From positions 186,001 to 250,000 of the forward strand of contig NZ_JABMCC010000101.1 of assembly GCF_013359905.1 (NCBI RefSeq): a DNA stretch of 64,000 nt, given 5' to 3'. The notes beneath the pieces were generated by a model that searched no databases, had not been told where the DNA came from, and saw only the letters and a list, made by a program, of their open reading frames with translations. The position numbers and the translations under genes were made by a program. Shown one piece after another: positions 8,228 through 16,092 of this stretch (the first letter of the stretch is position 1; every line of letters begins with the position of its first letter). The DNA is from Paenibacillus taichungensis. GTDB taxonomy: Bacteria > Bacillota > Bacilli > Paenibacillales > Paenibacillaceae.

Positions 8228-8553
8228 AACAAAAAAAGCCCTCGTCTCTATATCAGAGACGAGAACTGATCTTCACAGTTCCCGCGGTACCACTCTAGGT
8301 GAGCAGGTTGTAAATGTACATCATAGTGCATTCACTGCCTGCTCCGCTCGGTGCGATTAACGGCCGCCTACCGGATTGCCCTCTAGTCCATGCTCTGCAC
8401 CCTCTCAAGGATGTAAACATGCCTTCGGACAACCATCTCACGGGTGCGCTTCACTCAGGTCATGTCATACCGGCTTCCACCTGCCCCGGCTCGCTGTCAT
8501 GCATGGATTCTGGCTACTCTCCCGATCACGGATATTCATCGTTTCAATTCATT
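8228..8553 (-). promoter_or_regulatory. T-box leader of argS (specifier CGC)
   Basis: On the minus strand the T-box sequence AGTGGTACCGCGGG (8294-8281) precedes an intrinsic terminator CTCGTCTC...GAGACGAG plus T7 (8263-8228). Upstream, Stem I elements are visible: AGTAG after GATCGGGAG, the distal GAGCCGGGG/GGTGGAAGCCGG pair, and GAAG-CGC-A, where CGC (8448-8446), an arginine codon, sits at the specifier position. Uncharged tRNA-Arg would pair with specifier and T-box and prevent termination, raising argS (and read-through genes) on arginine starvation. The start is inferred from the promoter just upstream. Confidence 0.9.
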
Positions 8554-8559
8554 GCCATC

Positions 8560-8588
8560 ATTATACAGATCAAGCTCTGTTTTGGCAA
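8560..8588 (-). promoter_or_regulatory. SigA-type promoter of the argS T-box
   Basis: On the minus strand TTGCCA (8588-8583), 17 bases, TATAAT (8565-8560). Transcription would begin near 8553 and enter the T-box directly. Confidence 0.85.
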
Positions 8589-8676
8589 CCTGTTACGTGC
8601 ATTTCCCAATGGAGGGCCTGCTTGCGATAGAGGTTCTCGCCATCTGGTTGAGAAAGACGTTACTATGCTGTATCGA

Positions 8677-8754
8677 TAAAAAATCCCCTCCAGCAGAAAA
8701 CGTTGAAGTACATCTTATCGGATGTCTTATTACGTTCTCTTTTGTGAGGGGATT
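8677..8754 (-). terminator. Large terminator hairpin after the copper-storage-like gene
   Basis: On the minus strand AATCCCCTC (8754-8746) pairs with GAGGGGATT (8690-8682), followed by a T run. The 55-base insert contains an inner ACATC/GATGT hairpin and AACG/CGTT, so the structure is branched. It separates this operon from the argS promoter. Confidence 0.75.
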
Positions 8755-8823
8755 AGCCAAGCATCTTTGCAGATTGCCCAGGCTTTTTATTTTTTAATTC
8801 AATTTAATTCAATGGAGTTATAT

Positions 8824-9159
8824 TTACGCTACTGCGGCCATCATGCGGCAAGCCTCTGCACATTTGCGGCAAGCTTCTGCGCAAGCCTGGCAGTGATCAT
8901 GTTGATGTTTGCCACACTCAGCAGCACAAGCTTCACATGCTTTCACACACAGTGCGCAAATTTCGGCGATGAAATCACTTCCGCGTGTCATGGCTTGAGC
9001 AGCAAAACTGCAGATTTCTGCACATTCCCGATCCAAACGAATGCAATCACGCAGCATTGCCAGATCATATTCTTTCAAGCTCGATATGTAACATACGTTG
9101 CAAGCATTCATACACTCCAGGCAAGCATCGATACATTGTTGATATTGTTGTTGTGTCAT
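8824..9159 (-). CDS. yhjQ: Cysteine-rich four-helix-bundle copper-binding protein (DUF326, Csp/YhjQ-like)
   Basis: A 111-residue protein with 18 cysteines at positions 9, 13, 16, 20, 23, 39, 46, 50, 68, 71, 75, 78, 82, 90, 93, 97, 100 and 104, spaced as C-x2-C and C-x3-C along amphipathic helices, plus histidines in HQHDH (85-89). This is the pattern of cytosolic copper-storage (Csp, DUF326) proteins, whose thiols line the core of a four-helix bundle and bind many Cu(I) ions. There is no signal peptide, so it is cytosolic. GGGAGGT precedes ATG 9159; CCAGAC (9173-9178) and GTCTGG (9206-9211) could fold next to this site. It follows the COG0523 GTPase after 67 bases, pointing to one metal-handling operon. 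Confidence 0.88.
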   Translation of the reverse strand: MTQQQYQQCIDACLECMNACNVCYISSLKEYDLAMLRDCIRLDRECAEICSFAAQAMTRGSDFIAEICALCVKACEACAAECGKHQHDHCQACAEACRKCAEACRMMAAVA

Positions 9160-9226
9160 TTAAAGTTACCTCCCAGACTAAGTTTGCTATGCTTCTTAAT
9201 ACCCCGTCTGGAGGAACCTTGAATCA

Positions 9227-10366
9227 TTAAACCTGATTTGCTGCCTCTAATTCCAGCAATTGGTTGCGAATAACCGACTGATCGAAATGTTCACCTATAA
9301 ACACAGCTACGTTAGGCACATCCCCCTGAGGCGTAATCTTCATATAATCCGATTCCCGGTAAGCATATTGGAACCAAAACCGGCTGGACGTATCGCTAAA
9401 GGATAAAATCCCTTTTGCCCGATACACATCGCGTGGTAACTCAGCTATCAAACGCTCGAAGGCCTCACTGTTCACCGGCTGGGTGAAATAGTGTGTATAT
9501 ACCATGACATGCTCATGCGAAGCATGGGGATGATTATGTCTATGGTTGTGATCATGAGAATGTTCATGGTCATTCCCCTGAGAATGTTGATGTTCTTCGT
9601 GATCATGATCCACATGCTCATGATGTTCATGTCCATGATCATGGCTGCATCCATGCTCTGCGCAAGCCTCGGAATGCACGTGATGTTGCTTCTCCGCGTG
9701 TTTACTCGTTTCCTCAACAGATTGATAGGCATGCACATTGTCTCCACTACGAAGCAGCACATCCATATCGACTTCACACTTCACCGTAGGCAGTACCGGA
9801 GCGAAACCGTTCCAGCGTGCCAACAGATCCTGCAGATCTGCAAGCTGCTGCTGATTCACCCGGTCCGTTTTGTTCAGGAGAAGTACAGACGCACAGCGAA
9901 TCTGCTCCTGCATCAGCTTGAAGGTTTGTCCCTTCTGCTCCTGGTACAGCCCTGACAGATGCGCAGCATCTACTACAGTAATCAGGCTTCTCAATTCCAG
10001 TCGCATATAGAGGGATGTTTCCGTTACTGCATCCAGAATCTCCATCGGGTTTGCTGCTCCCGTTGCTTCGATGATAATGACATCAGGCGATTCCTCCTGC
10101 ACAAGATCAGCAAGCTGCAGCCCCAAGTCACCGCGTACTGTACAGCAAATGCATCCTCCCAACATTTCCATCATGGGCACGGAAGCATCCACAATCTGAC
10201 CATCCAGATTGACTTCACCCAATTCATTCATGACCACGGCGGGCCGGAGACCTTGTTGCTGCCAATGTTCAATCAGTTGAACAAGCAGTGTCGTTTTACC
10301 ACTGCCCAAGAAGCCTGACAATATATATACAGGTATGGATGATTCATTTGTTTTTAATTCACTCAT
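9227..10366 (-). CDS. COG0523 (CobW/ZNG1-type) metallochaperone GTPase with histidine-rich loop
   Basis: A 379-residue G3E GTPase. Walker A is GFLGSGKTT (18-26), the metal-site motif GCICC is at 71-75, and the guanine-specificity motif NKTD is near 165. Between the GTPase and the C-terminal CobW domain lies a histidine-rich region (about 222-292) dense in HDHEHH-type runs, a feature of zinc- or nickel-handling members. COG0523 proteins use GTP to deliver metal, often zinc under limitation. The C-terminal domain begins around VMVYTHYFTQPVN. GAGGTG lies 7 bases before ATG 10366. A copper-storage-like gene follows. I see no standard Zur box, but a 10-base palindrome lies in the promoter. Confidence 0.92.
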   Translation of the reverse strand: MSELKTNESSIPVYILSGFLGSGKTTLLVQLIEHWQQQGLRPAVVMNELGEVNLDGQIVDASVPMMEMLGGCICCTVRGDLGLQLADLVQEESPDVIIIEATGAANPMEILDAVTETSLYMRLELRSLITVVDAAHLSGLYQEQKGQTFKLMQEQIRCASVLLLNKTDRVNQQQLADLQDLLARWNGFAPVLPTVKCEVDMDVLLRSGDNVHAYQSVEETSKHAEKQHHVHSEACAEHGCSHDHGHEHHEHVDHDHEEHQHSQGNDHEHSHDHNHRHNHPHASHEHVMVYTHYFTQPVNSEAFERLIAELPRDVYRAKGILSFSDTSSRFWFQYAYRESDYMKITPQGDVPNVAVFIGEHFDQSVIRNQLLELEAANQV

Positions 10367-10405
10367 CGTTGTTCACCTCTCTATTTGTCCAATGGAACTG
10401 ATCTA

Positions 10406-10435
10406 TCTCTATCCTAGCGAGTGTACACTATCCTG
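10406..10435 (-). promoter_or_regulatory. Candidate promoter with AGTGTACACT palindrome, metallochaperone operon
   Basis: On the minus strand TTGCAG (about 10435-10430), 16-17 bases and TAGGAT form a weak promoter. The perfect palindrome AGTGTACACT (10420-10429) lies in the spacer, where a repressor would block RNA polymerase. The regulator is unknown. Confidence 0.45.
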
Positions 10436-10474
10436 CAATCTTTGCGCAATCCTGGCCTTCTATTTGCAAGTCCA

Positions 10475-10503
10475 TTGCCTCATTCTACTGAATGGTCTAT
10501 GCT
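10475..10503 (+). promoter_or_regulatory. SigA-type promoter of moaB
   Basis: TTGCCT (10475-10480), 17 bases, TATGCT (10498-10503); the moaB start codon lies 33 bases downstream. Confidence 0.55.
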
Positions 10504-10535
10504 ATGAGAACATGTTGATTGGAGGAGGATGTATT

Positions 10536-11054
10536 ATGACCAATTCAGTGGAACAACATCGTCAGGAAGCCCCTGACACGGTATCCTGTATGATTGTAAC
10601 CGTATCAGATACCCGCACGAAGGACACTGATACAAGCGGACAACTTATGCATAAGCTGCTGACCGATTCAGGCTACCAGATCGTCGAATATATCATTACA
10701 CCGGATGAAACTGAAACCATTCGAAGCATCCTGCAGGATGCAGCCGTTCGTGACGATATCGAAGCGGTGCTGCTCAGCGGAGGGACCGGAATTGCACCCC
10801 GAGATACAACATACGAGGCAGTGTCTTCACTACTCGATAAGGAGCTGCCGGGGTTTGGAGAAATCTTCCGCTTCCTCAGCTATACCGAGGATATCGGTTC
10901 TGCTGCCATTCTAAGCCGAGCGGTAGCCGGAACGATTGGGCGTACAGCCGTATTCTCCATGCCAGGTTCCAAGGGAGCTGTCAAACTGGCAATGGAAAAA
11001 CTTATTTTGCCTGAGCTGAGGCATGTCATGCGTGAAATATATAAACCCGTCTGA
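10536..11054 (+). CDS. moaB: Molybdenum cofactor biosynthesis protein MoaB/MogA family
   Basis: A 172-residue protein of the MoaB/MogA (molybdopterin adenylyltransferase) fold. Visible signatures are VSDTRTKDTDTSGQL, the GGTG loop in LLSGGTGIAPRDTTYEA, and FSMPGSKGAVKLAM. MogA adenylates molybdopterin before molybdate insertion; MoaB paralogues share the fold and sometimes the activity. ATG 10536 is chosen because GGAGGAGG stands just upstream; the longer frame has no ribosome site. It is divergent from the metallochaperone gene and no other molybdenum cofactor gene is in the window. Its last codons form one arm of the terminator. Confidence 0.93.
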   Translation: MTNSVEQHRQEAPDTVSCMIVTVSDTRTKDTDTSGQLMHKLLTDSGYQIVEYIITPDETETIRSILQDAAVRDDIEAVLLSGGTGIAPRDTTYEAVSSLLDKELPGFGEIFRFLSYTEDIGSAAILSRAVAGTIGRTAVFSMPGSKGAVKLAMEKLILPELRHVMREIYKPV

Positions 11055-11072
11055 ATAATCAGACGGGTTTAT
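11041..11072. terminator. Bidirectional terminator between moaB and a lipoprotein gene
   Basis: ATAAACCCGTCTGA and its inverse (ending 11072) are a perfect palindrome with a three-base centre. The left arm overlaps the end of moaB; the convergent lipoprotein gene ends 24 bases further on. Confidence 0.85.
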
Positions 11073-11095
11073 CGGATTTATTTTAGTGGAGTCGA

Positions 11096-11650
11096 TTACT
11101 TCAGTTGCTCAAGCACATGCTGGAATACTTGCATAACGTCTTCTTCATAATCGTCCTTTTCTCCACCTGAAGCCGTATAGACCAGTGATACGTAGTCTTT
11201 GCTGCGAATCGTTGTTTTGCCAAGTACATTTTCCATCACAGCCTCATTGCCATCATTACCGTACATTTCGTTCATCCGGGCTACTCTTGTAGGGGCATCA
11301 CTGAAAATGTGGACTTTTACAATATGTCTGCCACTTCCATTCAGCAAGTACATATAAGATATGCCGTCCTCACCATCATCCGCAGACATATTATTCATCA
11401 ACTTTATGCCTTTTGCAGCAAAAGCTTCATCCAGCTCCTGAATTAATGGACCATTTAACCCGTGACCTTGACTCTTTGCCCGAACAATTCCTTCATCCGT
11501 CGCTTGTCGGGTATATATTTTTCGTTCCTGCTCAACATTCGATGCTGAACACGCTACTACCGATATTGTACATAGCACCACGACCATACTGATCAGCACA
11601 GACTTTACACGTCCAGATCTATAATGCAATCCTTTTCCGTTAACACGCAT
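11096..11650 (-). CDS. Putative lipoprotein, function unknown
   Basis: A 184-residue protein with a lipoprotein signal peptide: basic start, hydrophobic stretch SVLISMVVVLCTISVV and lipobox VVAC with Cys34 as the lipidation site. The mature part is hydrophilic, with a mixed alpha/beta pattern and an acidic end (GGEKDDYEEDVMQVFQHVLEQL). ATG 11650 is chosen since AAAGGAAGG lies 6 bases upstream; the ATG two codons earlier abuts that site. I do not recognise the family. It should be anchored to the outer face of the cytoplasmic membrane. Convergent with moaB. Confidence 0.82.
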   Translation of the reverse strand: MRVNGKGLHYRSGRVKSVLISMVVVLCTISVVACSASNVEQERKIYTRQATDEGIVRAKSQGHGLNGPLIQELDEAFAAKGIKLMNNMSADDGEDGISYMYLLNGSGRHIVKVHIFSDAPTRVARMNEMYGNDGNEAVMENVLGKTTIRSKDYVSLVYTASGGEKDDYEEDVMQVFQHVLEQLK

Positions 11651-11724
11651 ACTCATCCTTCCTTTCCCGCCACATGCACGGTGACGCTCTCAGGTAGAGT
11701 TAGCATGTCTAGGAGAAAAGAATC

Positions 11725-12744
11725 TTATTCGGCAGGCGTAACCGACATCGTATTAACTACAGTACGACCTACAGCACCGCCCTTGAGGATCGTTTCCAGT
11801 GTCTGAGGCAGTTGTGCCCATGAGATCTCCTGAATCCCCAGCTCCAGTGCCCGATCAGGCTTCCATTCTCCGCCAAGTAGTTTCCATATCCGTTCCCGCC
11901 GTTCCATCGGGCAATAGACAGAATCAATCCCAATCAATTGAATCCCCCGCAAAATAAACGGAAATACAGTAGACTCGAACGCAGCCCCTCCGGTTAAGCC
12001 TGACACGGCAACAGCCCCTCCGTATTGAATCTGTTTCAGACGCTCGGCCAGTGCCGGACCTGCTGCAGGATCAATTATACCTGACCAGAGCTGTTTGCCC
12101 ATTGCTCCTTTGGCTGGCGCGTCCGCTTCTTCGCGTGAAATGACATGTGAGGCACCCAGATTCCGAAGCAGCTGCTCTTGTTGATCTTTTTTGCCTGTAC
12201 TTGCTGTCACTTCAAATCCCAACTTCGACAAGATAGCCACCGCCATACTGCCTACTCCTCCGGTAGCTCCCGTCACCAGAATATTGCCCATCTCCGGAGT
12301 CACTCCAGCCCGCAACAAAGCATCTACCGAAAGTGCTGCCGTGAACCCTGCCGTTCCAATCGCCATCGCTTCCTTCTCACTCAGTCCATGCGGCAGAGAA
12401 ACAAGCCATTCGCTGCGCAGACGCGCATATTGACTATACCCTCCAAAATGAGACACGCCTGGCTCGAAGCCTGTGCTGATCACCCGATCCCCCGGTGCAA
12501 ATCGGCCACTCACGGATTCCTCTACAATCCCTGCGAGATCAATTCCCGGTACGATCGGATATTCACGAACCACACCGCCCTTTTCTGTTGTGGCGAGTCC
12601 ATCTTTAAAATTGACGCTTGAGTATTGAACCTGTAGGGTTACGTCACCATTAGGCAAGTCTTCTTTCGTCAACTGCTCCATAGCCGCCTTCACGCCGCCC
12701 TGTTCTTCTTTACGCACGACATAGGCTGGAAAATTATTCTTCAT
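11725..12744 (-). CDS. Acryloyl-CoA reductase-type NADPH:quinone oxidoreductase (AcuI/YhdH family)
   Basis: A 339-residue medium-chain dehydrogenase/reductase. Landmarks are YSSVNFKDGLA, VPGIDLAG, GDRVISTGFEPGVSHFGGYSQYAR, the nucleotide-binding loop VTGATGGVGSMAVA (about 155-168) and AVAVSGLTGG. No structural or catalytic zinc cysteine set is present, as expected for the YhdH/AcuI (B. subtilis YhfP) group. AcuI reduces acryloyl-CoA with NADPH; the substrate here is inferred from family only. AAGGAGAGGG precedes ATG 12744. It stands alone, between the lipoprotein and a membrane protein gene. Confidence 0.9.
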   Translation of the reverse strand: MKNNFPAYVVRKEEQGGVKAAMEQLTKEDLPNGDVTLQVQYSSVNFKDGLATTEKGGVVREYPIVPGIDLAGIVEESVSGRFAPGDRVISTGFEPGVSHFGGYSQYARLRSEWLVSLPHGLSEKEAMAIGTAGFTAALSVDALLRAGVTPEMGNILVTGATGGVGSMAVAILSKLGFEVTASTGKKDQQEQLLRNLGASHVISREEADAPAKGAMGKQLWSGIIDPAAGPALAERLKQIQYGGAVAVSGLTGGAAFESTVFPFILRGIQLIGIDSVYCPMERRERIWKLLGGEWKPDRALELGIQEISWAQLPQTLETILKGGAVGRTVVNTMSVTPAE

Positions 12745-12841
12745 TCGTTACCCTCTCCTTAATTAAGATTTACATATTTTTATTCATATCATGAATTATT
12801 CGCCTTCAGTTAAACAAGTATAAGGGCGGCCTCCGTCAAAC

Positions 12842-13489
12842 TCAATCTCTCCGGGCTGTCATTAAATAAATGAGAGGGCCTATCAATGGGATCAACCCTG
12901 CAACGGCCCACCCACAAGAACGACGATTGAGAGAAGCATCCCTGAACAATGCGATCACGGAAAGCAAAGTCAGGATGACGAAATCAATCGTCATAATATG
13001 TACAAAGGAAGACTCTCTGAACACTTCCATGTATACATCAGGATTACCTTGAGTCACTGCATAGAAGCCTGTTCCCAGTGTAAGCAGCAAAAGAACCATC
13101 TGGGTCAGCTTATGAGCTGCCACACGTCCGATACCTGATTCACGTTGCCTGGCAAAAGACAGTTGTTCGTACCCCGAACCTCTGTGTGTTTGCGAGGACC
13201 ACGCAAAATAAGGCAGCAGCGCAAAGGCTCCCAATCCAAAAGACAGCAATACAAAGGGCCAAGCATGTACATGAGATCCTCTCGCTTTCCCTGACCTCCT
13301 TAACAGCAGGCAAGCAAAAATGGCCGGGAAAATCCCAAGCCACGAAAATACGGTTAGCAGCCAGGGTTCCTTGCTTTGCAGTGTAATCAGCTCTTTAAAC
13401 ACAGGGTCACTCCCAAGAGGCTGCCCAGGTGCCCAAATCCAGGCATACGCAATGAAAGCCAGCCAGGTCAGTGCCAAAATCCATCTCAT
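12842..13489 (-). CDS. Six-helix integral membrane protein, function unknown
   Basis: A 215-residue protein with about six membrane helices (about 2-20, 44-63, 78-98, 130-147, 163-183, 193-211). The first helix runs into the sequence WAPGQPLGSDPVF, and the fifth carries MTIDFVILTLL, features I have seen in uncharacterised bacterial and plastid membrane proteins, but I cannot name the family with confidence. AGGAGGT lies 11 bases before ATG 13489. Monocistronic by spacing. No catalytic motif is evident. Confidence 0.78.
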   Translation of the reverse strand: MRWILALTWLAFIAYAWIWAPGQPLGSDPVFKELITLQSKEPWLLTVFSWLGIFPAIFACLLLRRSGKARGSHVHAWPFVLLSFGLGAFALLPYFAWSSQTHRGSGYEQLSFARQRESGIGRVAAHKLTQMVLLLLTLGTGFYAVTQGNPDVYMEVFRESSFVHIMTIDFVILTLLSVIALFRDASLNRRSCGWAVAGLIPLIGPLIYLMTARRD

Positions 13490-13752
13490 GGTTGCGTTGC
13501 ACCTCCTATTTCATTCATCCCCGGCTAATGTGCAATTGAAACAGCCACTGAAACGGATCCTGTCGAAAGGCAGGCTCGGAAAGATGCAGCATTTGACGTC
13601 TCCTGCGCTTTCCCGAGAAATAATTGGTTTATTTCCCTTATGAACCTGTGTCCTTTGAAGGTACAGTATACCTCAGTTCATGGAATGTCCGTCCATGATG
13701 TTTCACACACAGTCATTCGTCATGTGGGACAATTAGCAGTAAAAAGGAAACC
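13490..13752. other. Intergenic stretch without recognisable gene
   Basis: Between the six-helix membrane protein and the pncB terminator. Frames here lack ribosome sites and family similarity. It should hold the promoter of the membrane protein gene, which I could not place with confidence. Confidence 0.5.
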
Positions 13753-13791
13753 AAAAAGGCATAACCCGGCCTACTTGCTTCCGGTTATGCC
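13753..13791 (-). terminator. Terminator of pncB
   Basis: On the minus strand GGCATAACCGG (13791-13781) pairs with CCGGGTTATGCC (13769-13758), followed by TTTTTGG. It lies 12 bases beyond the pncB stop. Confidence 0.9.
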
Positions 13792-13803
13792 CCTTTATTT
13801 GAT

Positions 13804-15258
13804 TTATTCTTCGGTGGATTGCACGTGTTCAGCAATGAGCTTCTGCTTCATATTCCAGGCCGCAGGACTGATATTTACGCGGTAAATCTCAGGATTGAGT
13901 TTACGCAGATATTCCGGCCAGAAGAGATCCATCTGCTCACGGTGATAACTGCGAATCTCATCCAGAGTAGGCAATTCATACACTTTGCGCCCATTCACAA
14001 AGATCGGTTCCAGCATGTTTACTGCTTCGTAGCGGGTTACCGTCTTTTTCAGATAGGGGTGTAGCGGGTTGAACAGCTTGAGCGGCCCTCCCTGTAGCGG
14101 CTGCTCTTCTCCTGGATAGCAGATATAATCTGCAATCGCCTTGCCATGTTTCGGATCAATAATCCGGAAGACTTCTTTTTTACCTGGCGTGGAGACTTTT
14201 TCAGGATTCGCCGAAATTTTGATCGTAGGCAGCATGGCACCATCCACTTCGCGCTCCACCAATTTGTACACACCACCCAAAGAAGGCTGGTCGGAAGCGG
14301 TAATTAGCTGTGTACCAACTCCCCATGTATCAATGCGAGCTCCTTGCGCCTTAAGGTTGAAAATCGTATTTTCATCCAGGTCGTTGGAAGCTACAATCTT
14401 GACGTAATCCAGTCCAGCGTCGTCCAGCATCTGCCTAGCTTGAATAGATAGATACGCAAGGTCCCCGCTATCCAGACGAATGGCGTTCATCTTTTTGCCT
14501 TGGCTCTCCAGCTTCTTGGCGGTCTTGATTGCATGAGGAACACCACTGTTCAATGTATCAAAGGTATCCACTAGCAGTGTCACTTGATCGGGAAGCACCT
14601 TGGCATAGACGTCAAACGCCTCCTGCTCACTCATAAAACTCTGCACCCAAGAATGGGCATGTGTCCCTGCTGTCGGAATTCCAAAACGCTCTCCAGCCAG
14701 CATATTGGACGTTGCATGGAATCCTGCCACATACGAGGCACGTGCTCCCCAAATGGCCGCATCCGCTTCCTGTGCACGTCGTGTTCCGAATTCAAGCAAA
14801 GTATCCTGACTTGCCACCTGTTTGATCCGGGAAGCCTTGGTTGCAATTAACGTCTGATAATTCATGAAGTTAAGTATCGCCGTCTCCACCAGTTGTGTCT
14901 CCATAATGGAGCCTTCTACCCGAATGAGCGGTTCATCAGGGAAAACAAGCGCGCCTTCCTTCATGGAATGAATCGTCCCCTGAAATGAAAACTGGAGCAA
15001 CTCTTCCAGAAAGACCGGATCGTAATTTTCCTCTTGTTTGGATAAATATTTGATGTCCTCCATCGTAAAACGAAGCTGGCTGATATAATTCACAATACGT
15101 TCCAAGCCGGCAAAAACGGCATATCCGTTACCAAAAGGAAGCTTGCGGAAATAGGCTTCAAACACCGCTTTCCGTTTGTGAGTTCCATTCACCCAATGGG
15201 CGTACATCATATTGATTTGATATTTATCCGTATGTAAAGCCAGGCTAGTCGTCTGCAT
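13804..15258 (-). CDS. pncB: Nicotinate phosphoribosyltransferase
   Basis: A 484-residue NAPRTase that converts nicotinate and PRPP to nicotinate mononucleotide, the second step of the Preiss-Handler NAD salvage route. Landmarks are TDKYQINMMYAHW, FEAYFRKLPFGNGYAVFAGL, EFGTRRAQEADAA, GTHAHSW, the PRPP-side LLVDTFDTLNSG and AIRLDSGDLAYLS. Length is typical of the Gram-positive form. ATG 15258 is chosen because GAGAGG is 9 bases upstream; the ATG three codons earlier abuts it. It follows pncA, the enzyme that makes its substrate, and the Nudix regulator-like gene. The leader is unusually structured. Confidence 0.95.
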   Translation of the reverse strand: MQTTSLALHTDKYQINMMYAHWVNGTHKRKAVFEAYFRKLPFGNGYAVFAGLERIVNYISQLRFTMEDIKYLSKQEENYDPVFLEELLQFSFQGTIHSMKEGALVFPDEPLIRVEGSIMETQLVETAILNFMNYQTLIATKASRIKQVASQDTLLEFGTRRAQEADAAIWGARASYVAGFHATSNMLAGERFGIPTAGTHAHSWVQSFMSEQEAFDVYAKVLPDQVTLLVDTFDTLNSGVPHAIKTAKKLESQGKKMNAIRLDSGDLAYLSIQARQMLDDAGLDYVKIVASNDLDENTIFNLKAQGARIDTWGVGTQLITASDQPSLGGVYKLVEREVDGAMLPTIKISANPEKVSTPGKKEVFRIIDPKHGKAIADYICYPGEEQPLQGGPLKLFNPLHPYLKKTVTRYEAVNMLEPIFVNGRKVYELPTLDEIRSYHREQMDLFWPEYLRKLNPEIYRVNISPAAWNMKQKLIAEHVQSTEE

Positions 15259-15291
15259 TTGTCTCATCCTCTCTGACTTCCGCTTGTGCCG

Positions 15292-15306
15292 GCAGGCTCT
15301 GCCTGC
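15292..15306 (-). promoter_or_regulatory. Short GC-rich hairpin in the pncB leader
   Basis: GCAGGC-tct-GCCTGC (15292-15306) is a perfect six-base-pair hairpin, 20-odd bases ahead of the pncB ribosome site. No T run follows, so it is not a terminator. Confidence 0.55.
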
Positions 15307-15325
15307 TTACACGGGTCAACATGTG

Positions 15326-15381
15326 GAGACTTATTGCACATGATTCATGATTATGGTTACGTACCATTGCATAAGTCTCCG
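15326..15381 (-). promoter_or_regulatory. Three-way-junction-like inverted repeat in the pncA-pncB gap
   Basis: Outer arms GGAGACTTAT-TGCA (15326-15339) and TGCATAAGTCTCC (15369-15381) pair with one bulge. Between them are two further palindromes, CATGA-t-TCATG and ATGGT-tacgt-ACCAT, so the RNA can fold into a junction with two inner hairpins. No T run follows on either strand. It lies 68 bases before pncB. Confidence 0.6.
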
Positions 15382-15458
15382 GTTTATTCCTATTCACCAT
15401 ATTCCCCTGTAACATAACACTTGTTCAACCAACAGAATATGATGGATCACAGGTTCGT

Positions 15459-16028
15459 TTATAGGTTCAAGCCTGCGAGAACGGTATCGCTCGCTTTGAC
15501 CACCTGAGCCCCAAGGCTTGCACGAAAATGTCCAAGCGCCCAATCATGTCCTGCTTGATTGAAGCTCGCCACGGCATCTTCATATACCGTTATGTGAAAA
15601 CCTTTATTATAAGCATCTACTGCCGTGTGCAGTACGCAAATATCTGTACATACACCGATCAGTGCAATGTCTGTTATTCCGCGTTCACGCAGCCGCAGTT
15701 CCAGATCTGTACCACAGAATGCGCTGTATCTTGTTTTATCCATCCAGCGAATCTGGGATTCCCGTTCTTCCATAACCTGGGCCAGACGACCATAAAGCTG
15801 TCTTCCCTCCGTACCCCTGATGTTATGGGGCGGAAAAAGAGCCGTTTCCGGATGGTAAGGATCATTCTCTTCATGCAAGTCGACAGCCATAACAACCTCA
15901 TGTTTGTTCTTGCAATAAGCCTCCGTTATCGCTGCAATCGTCTCCTCAATCTCCACAGCAGGCTGGCCTACAGGCAACGAACCTGTCACAAAATCACGTG
16001 TAAAATCGATTACAATCAGTGCTTTCAT
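15459..16028 (-). CDS. pncA: Nicotinamidase
   Basis: A 189-residue isochorismatase-fold amidase that hydrolyses nicotinamide to nicotinate. The expected triad is visible: D8 in VIDFTRDF, K98 in WMDKTRYSAF and C131 in IGVCTDICVLHTAV. Metal ligands D50, H52 and H68 stand in VDLHEENDP and FPPHNIRGTEG. ATG 16028 is selected because GGGAG lies 8 bases upstream and the amidase fold begins there; the longer frame overlaps the preceding gene. It lies between the Nudix gene (64 bases upstream) and pncB, forming an NAD-salvage cluster. Other isochorismatase-like hydrolases are possible, but pncB next door supports nicotinamidase. Confidence 0.9.
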   Translation of the reverse strand: MKALIVIDFTRDFVTGSLPVGQPAVEIEETIAAITEAYCKNKHEVVMAVDLHEENDPYHPETALFPPHNIRGTEGRQLYGRLAQVMEERESQIRWMDKTRYSAFCGTDLELRLRERGITDIALIGVCTDICVLHTAVDAYNKGFHITVYEDAVASFNQAGHDWALGHFRASLGAQVVKASDTVLAGLNL

Positions 16029-16092
16029 CGTCCACACTCCCTTTTTGAGAATAGGTTGATCCTGATTCAATCCATCATGATTCGCTTGCGAA

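Noticed and set aside
9480..9720. Plus-strand frame rich in Met/His opposite the GTPase histidine-rich loop
   Set aside because: A shadow of the CAT/ATG-rich histidine codons on the other strand.
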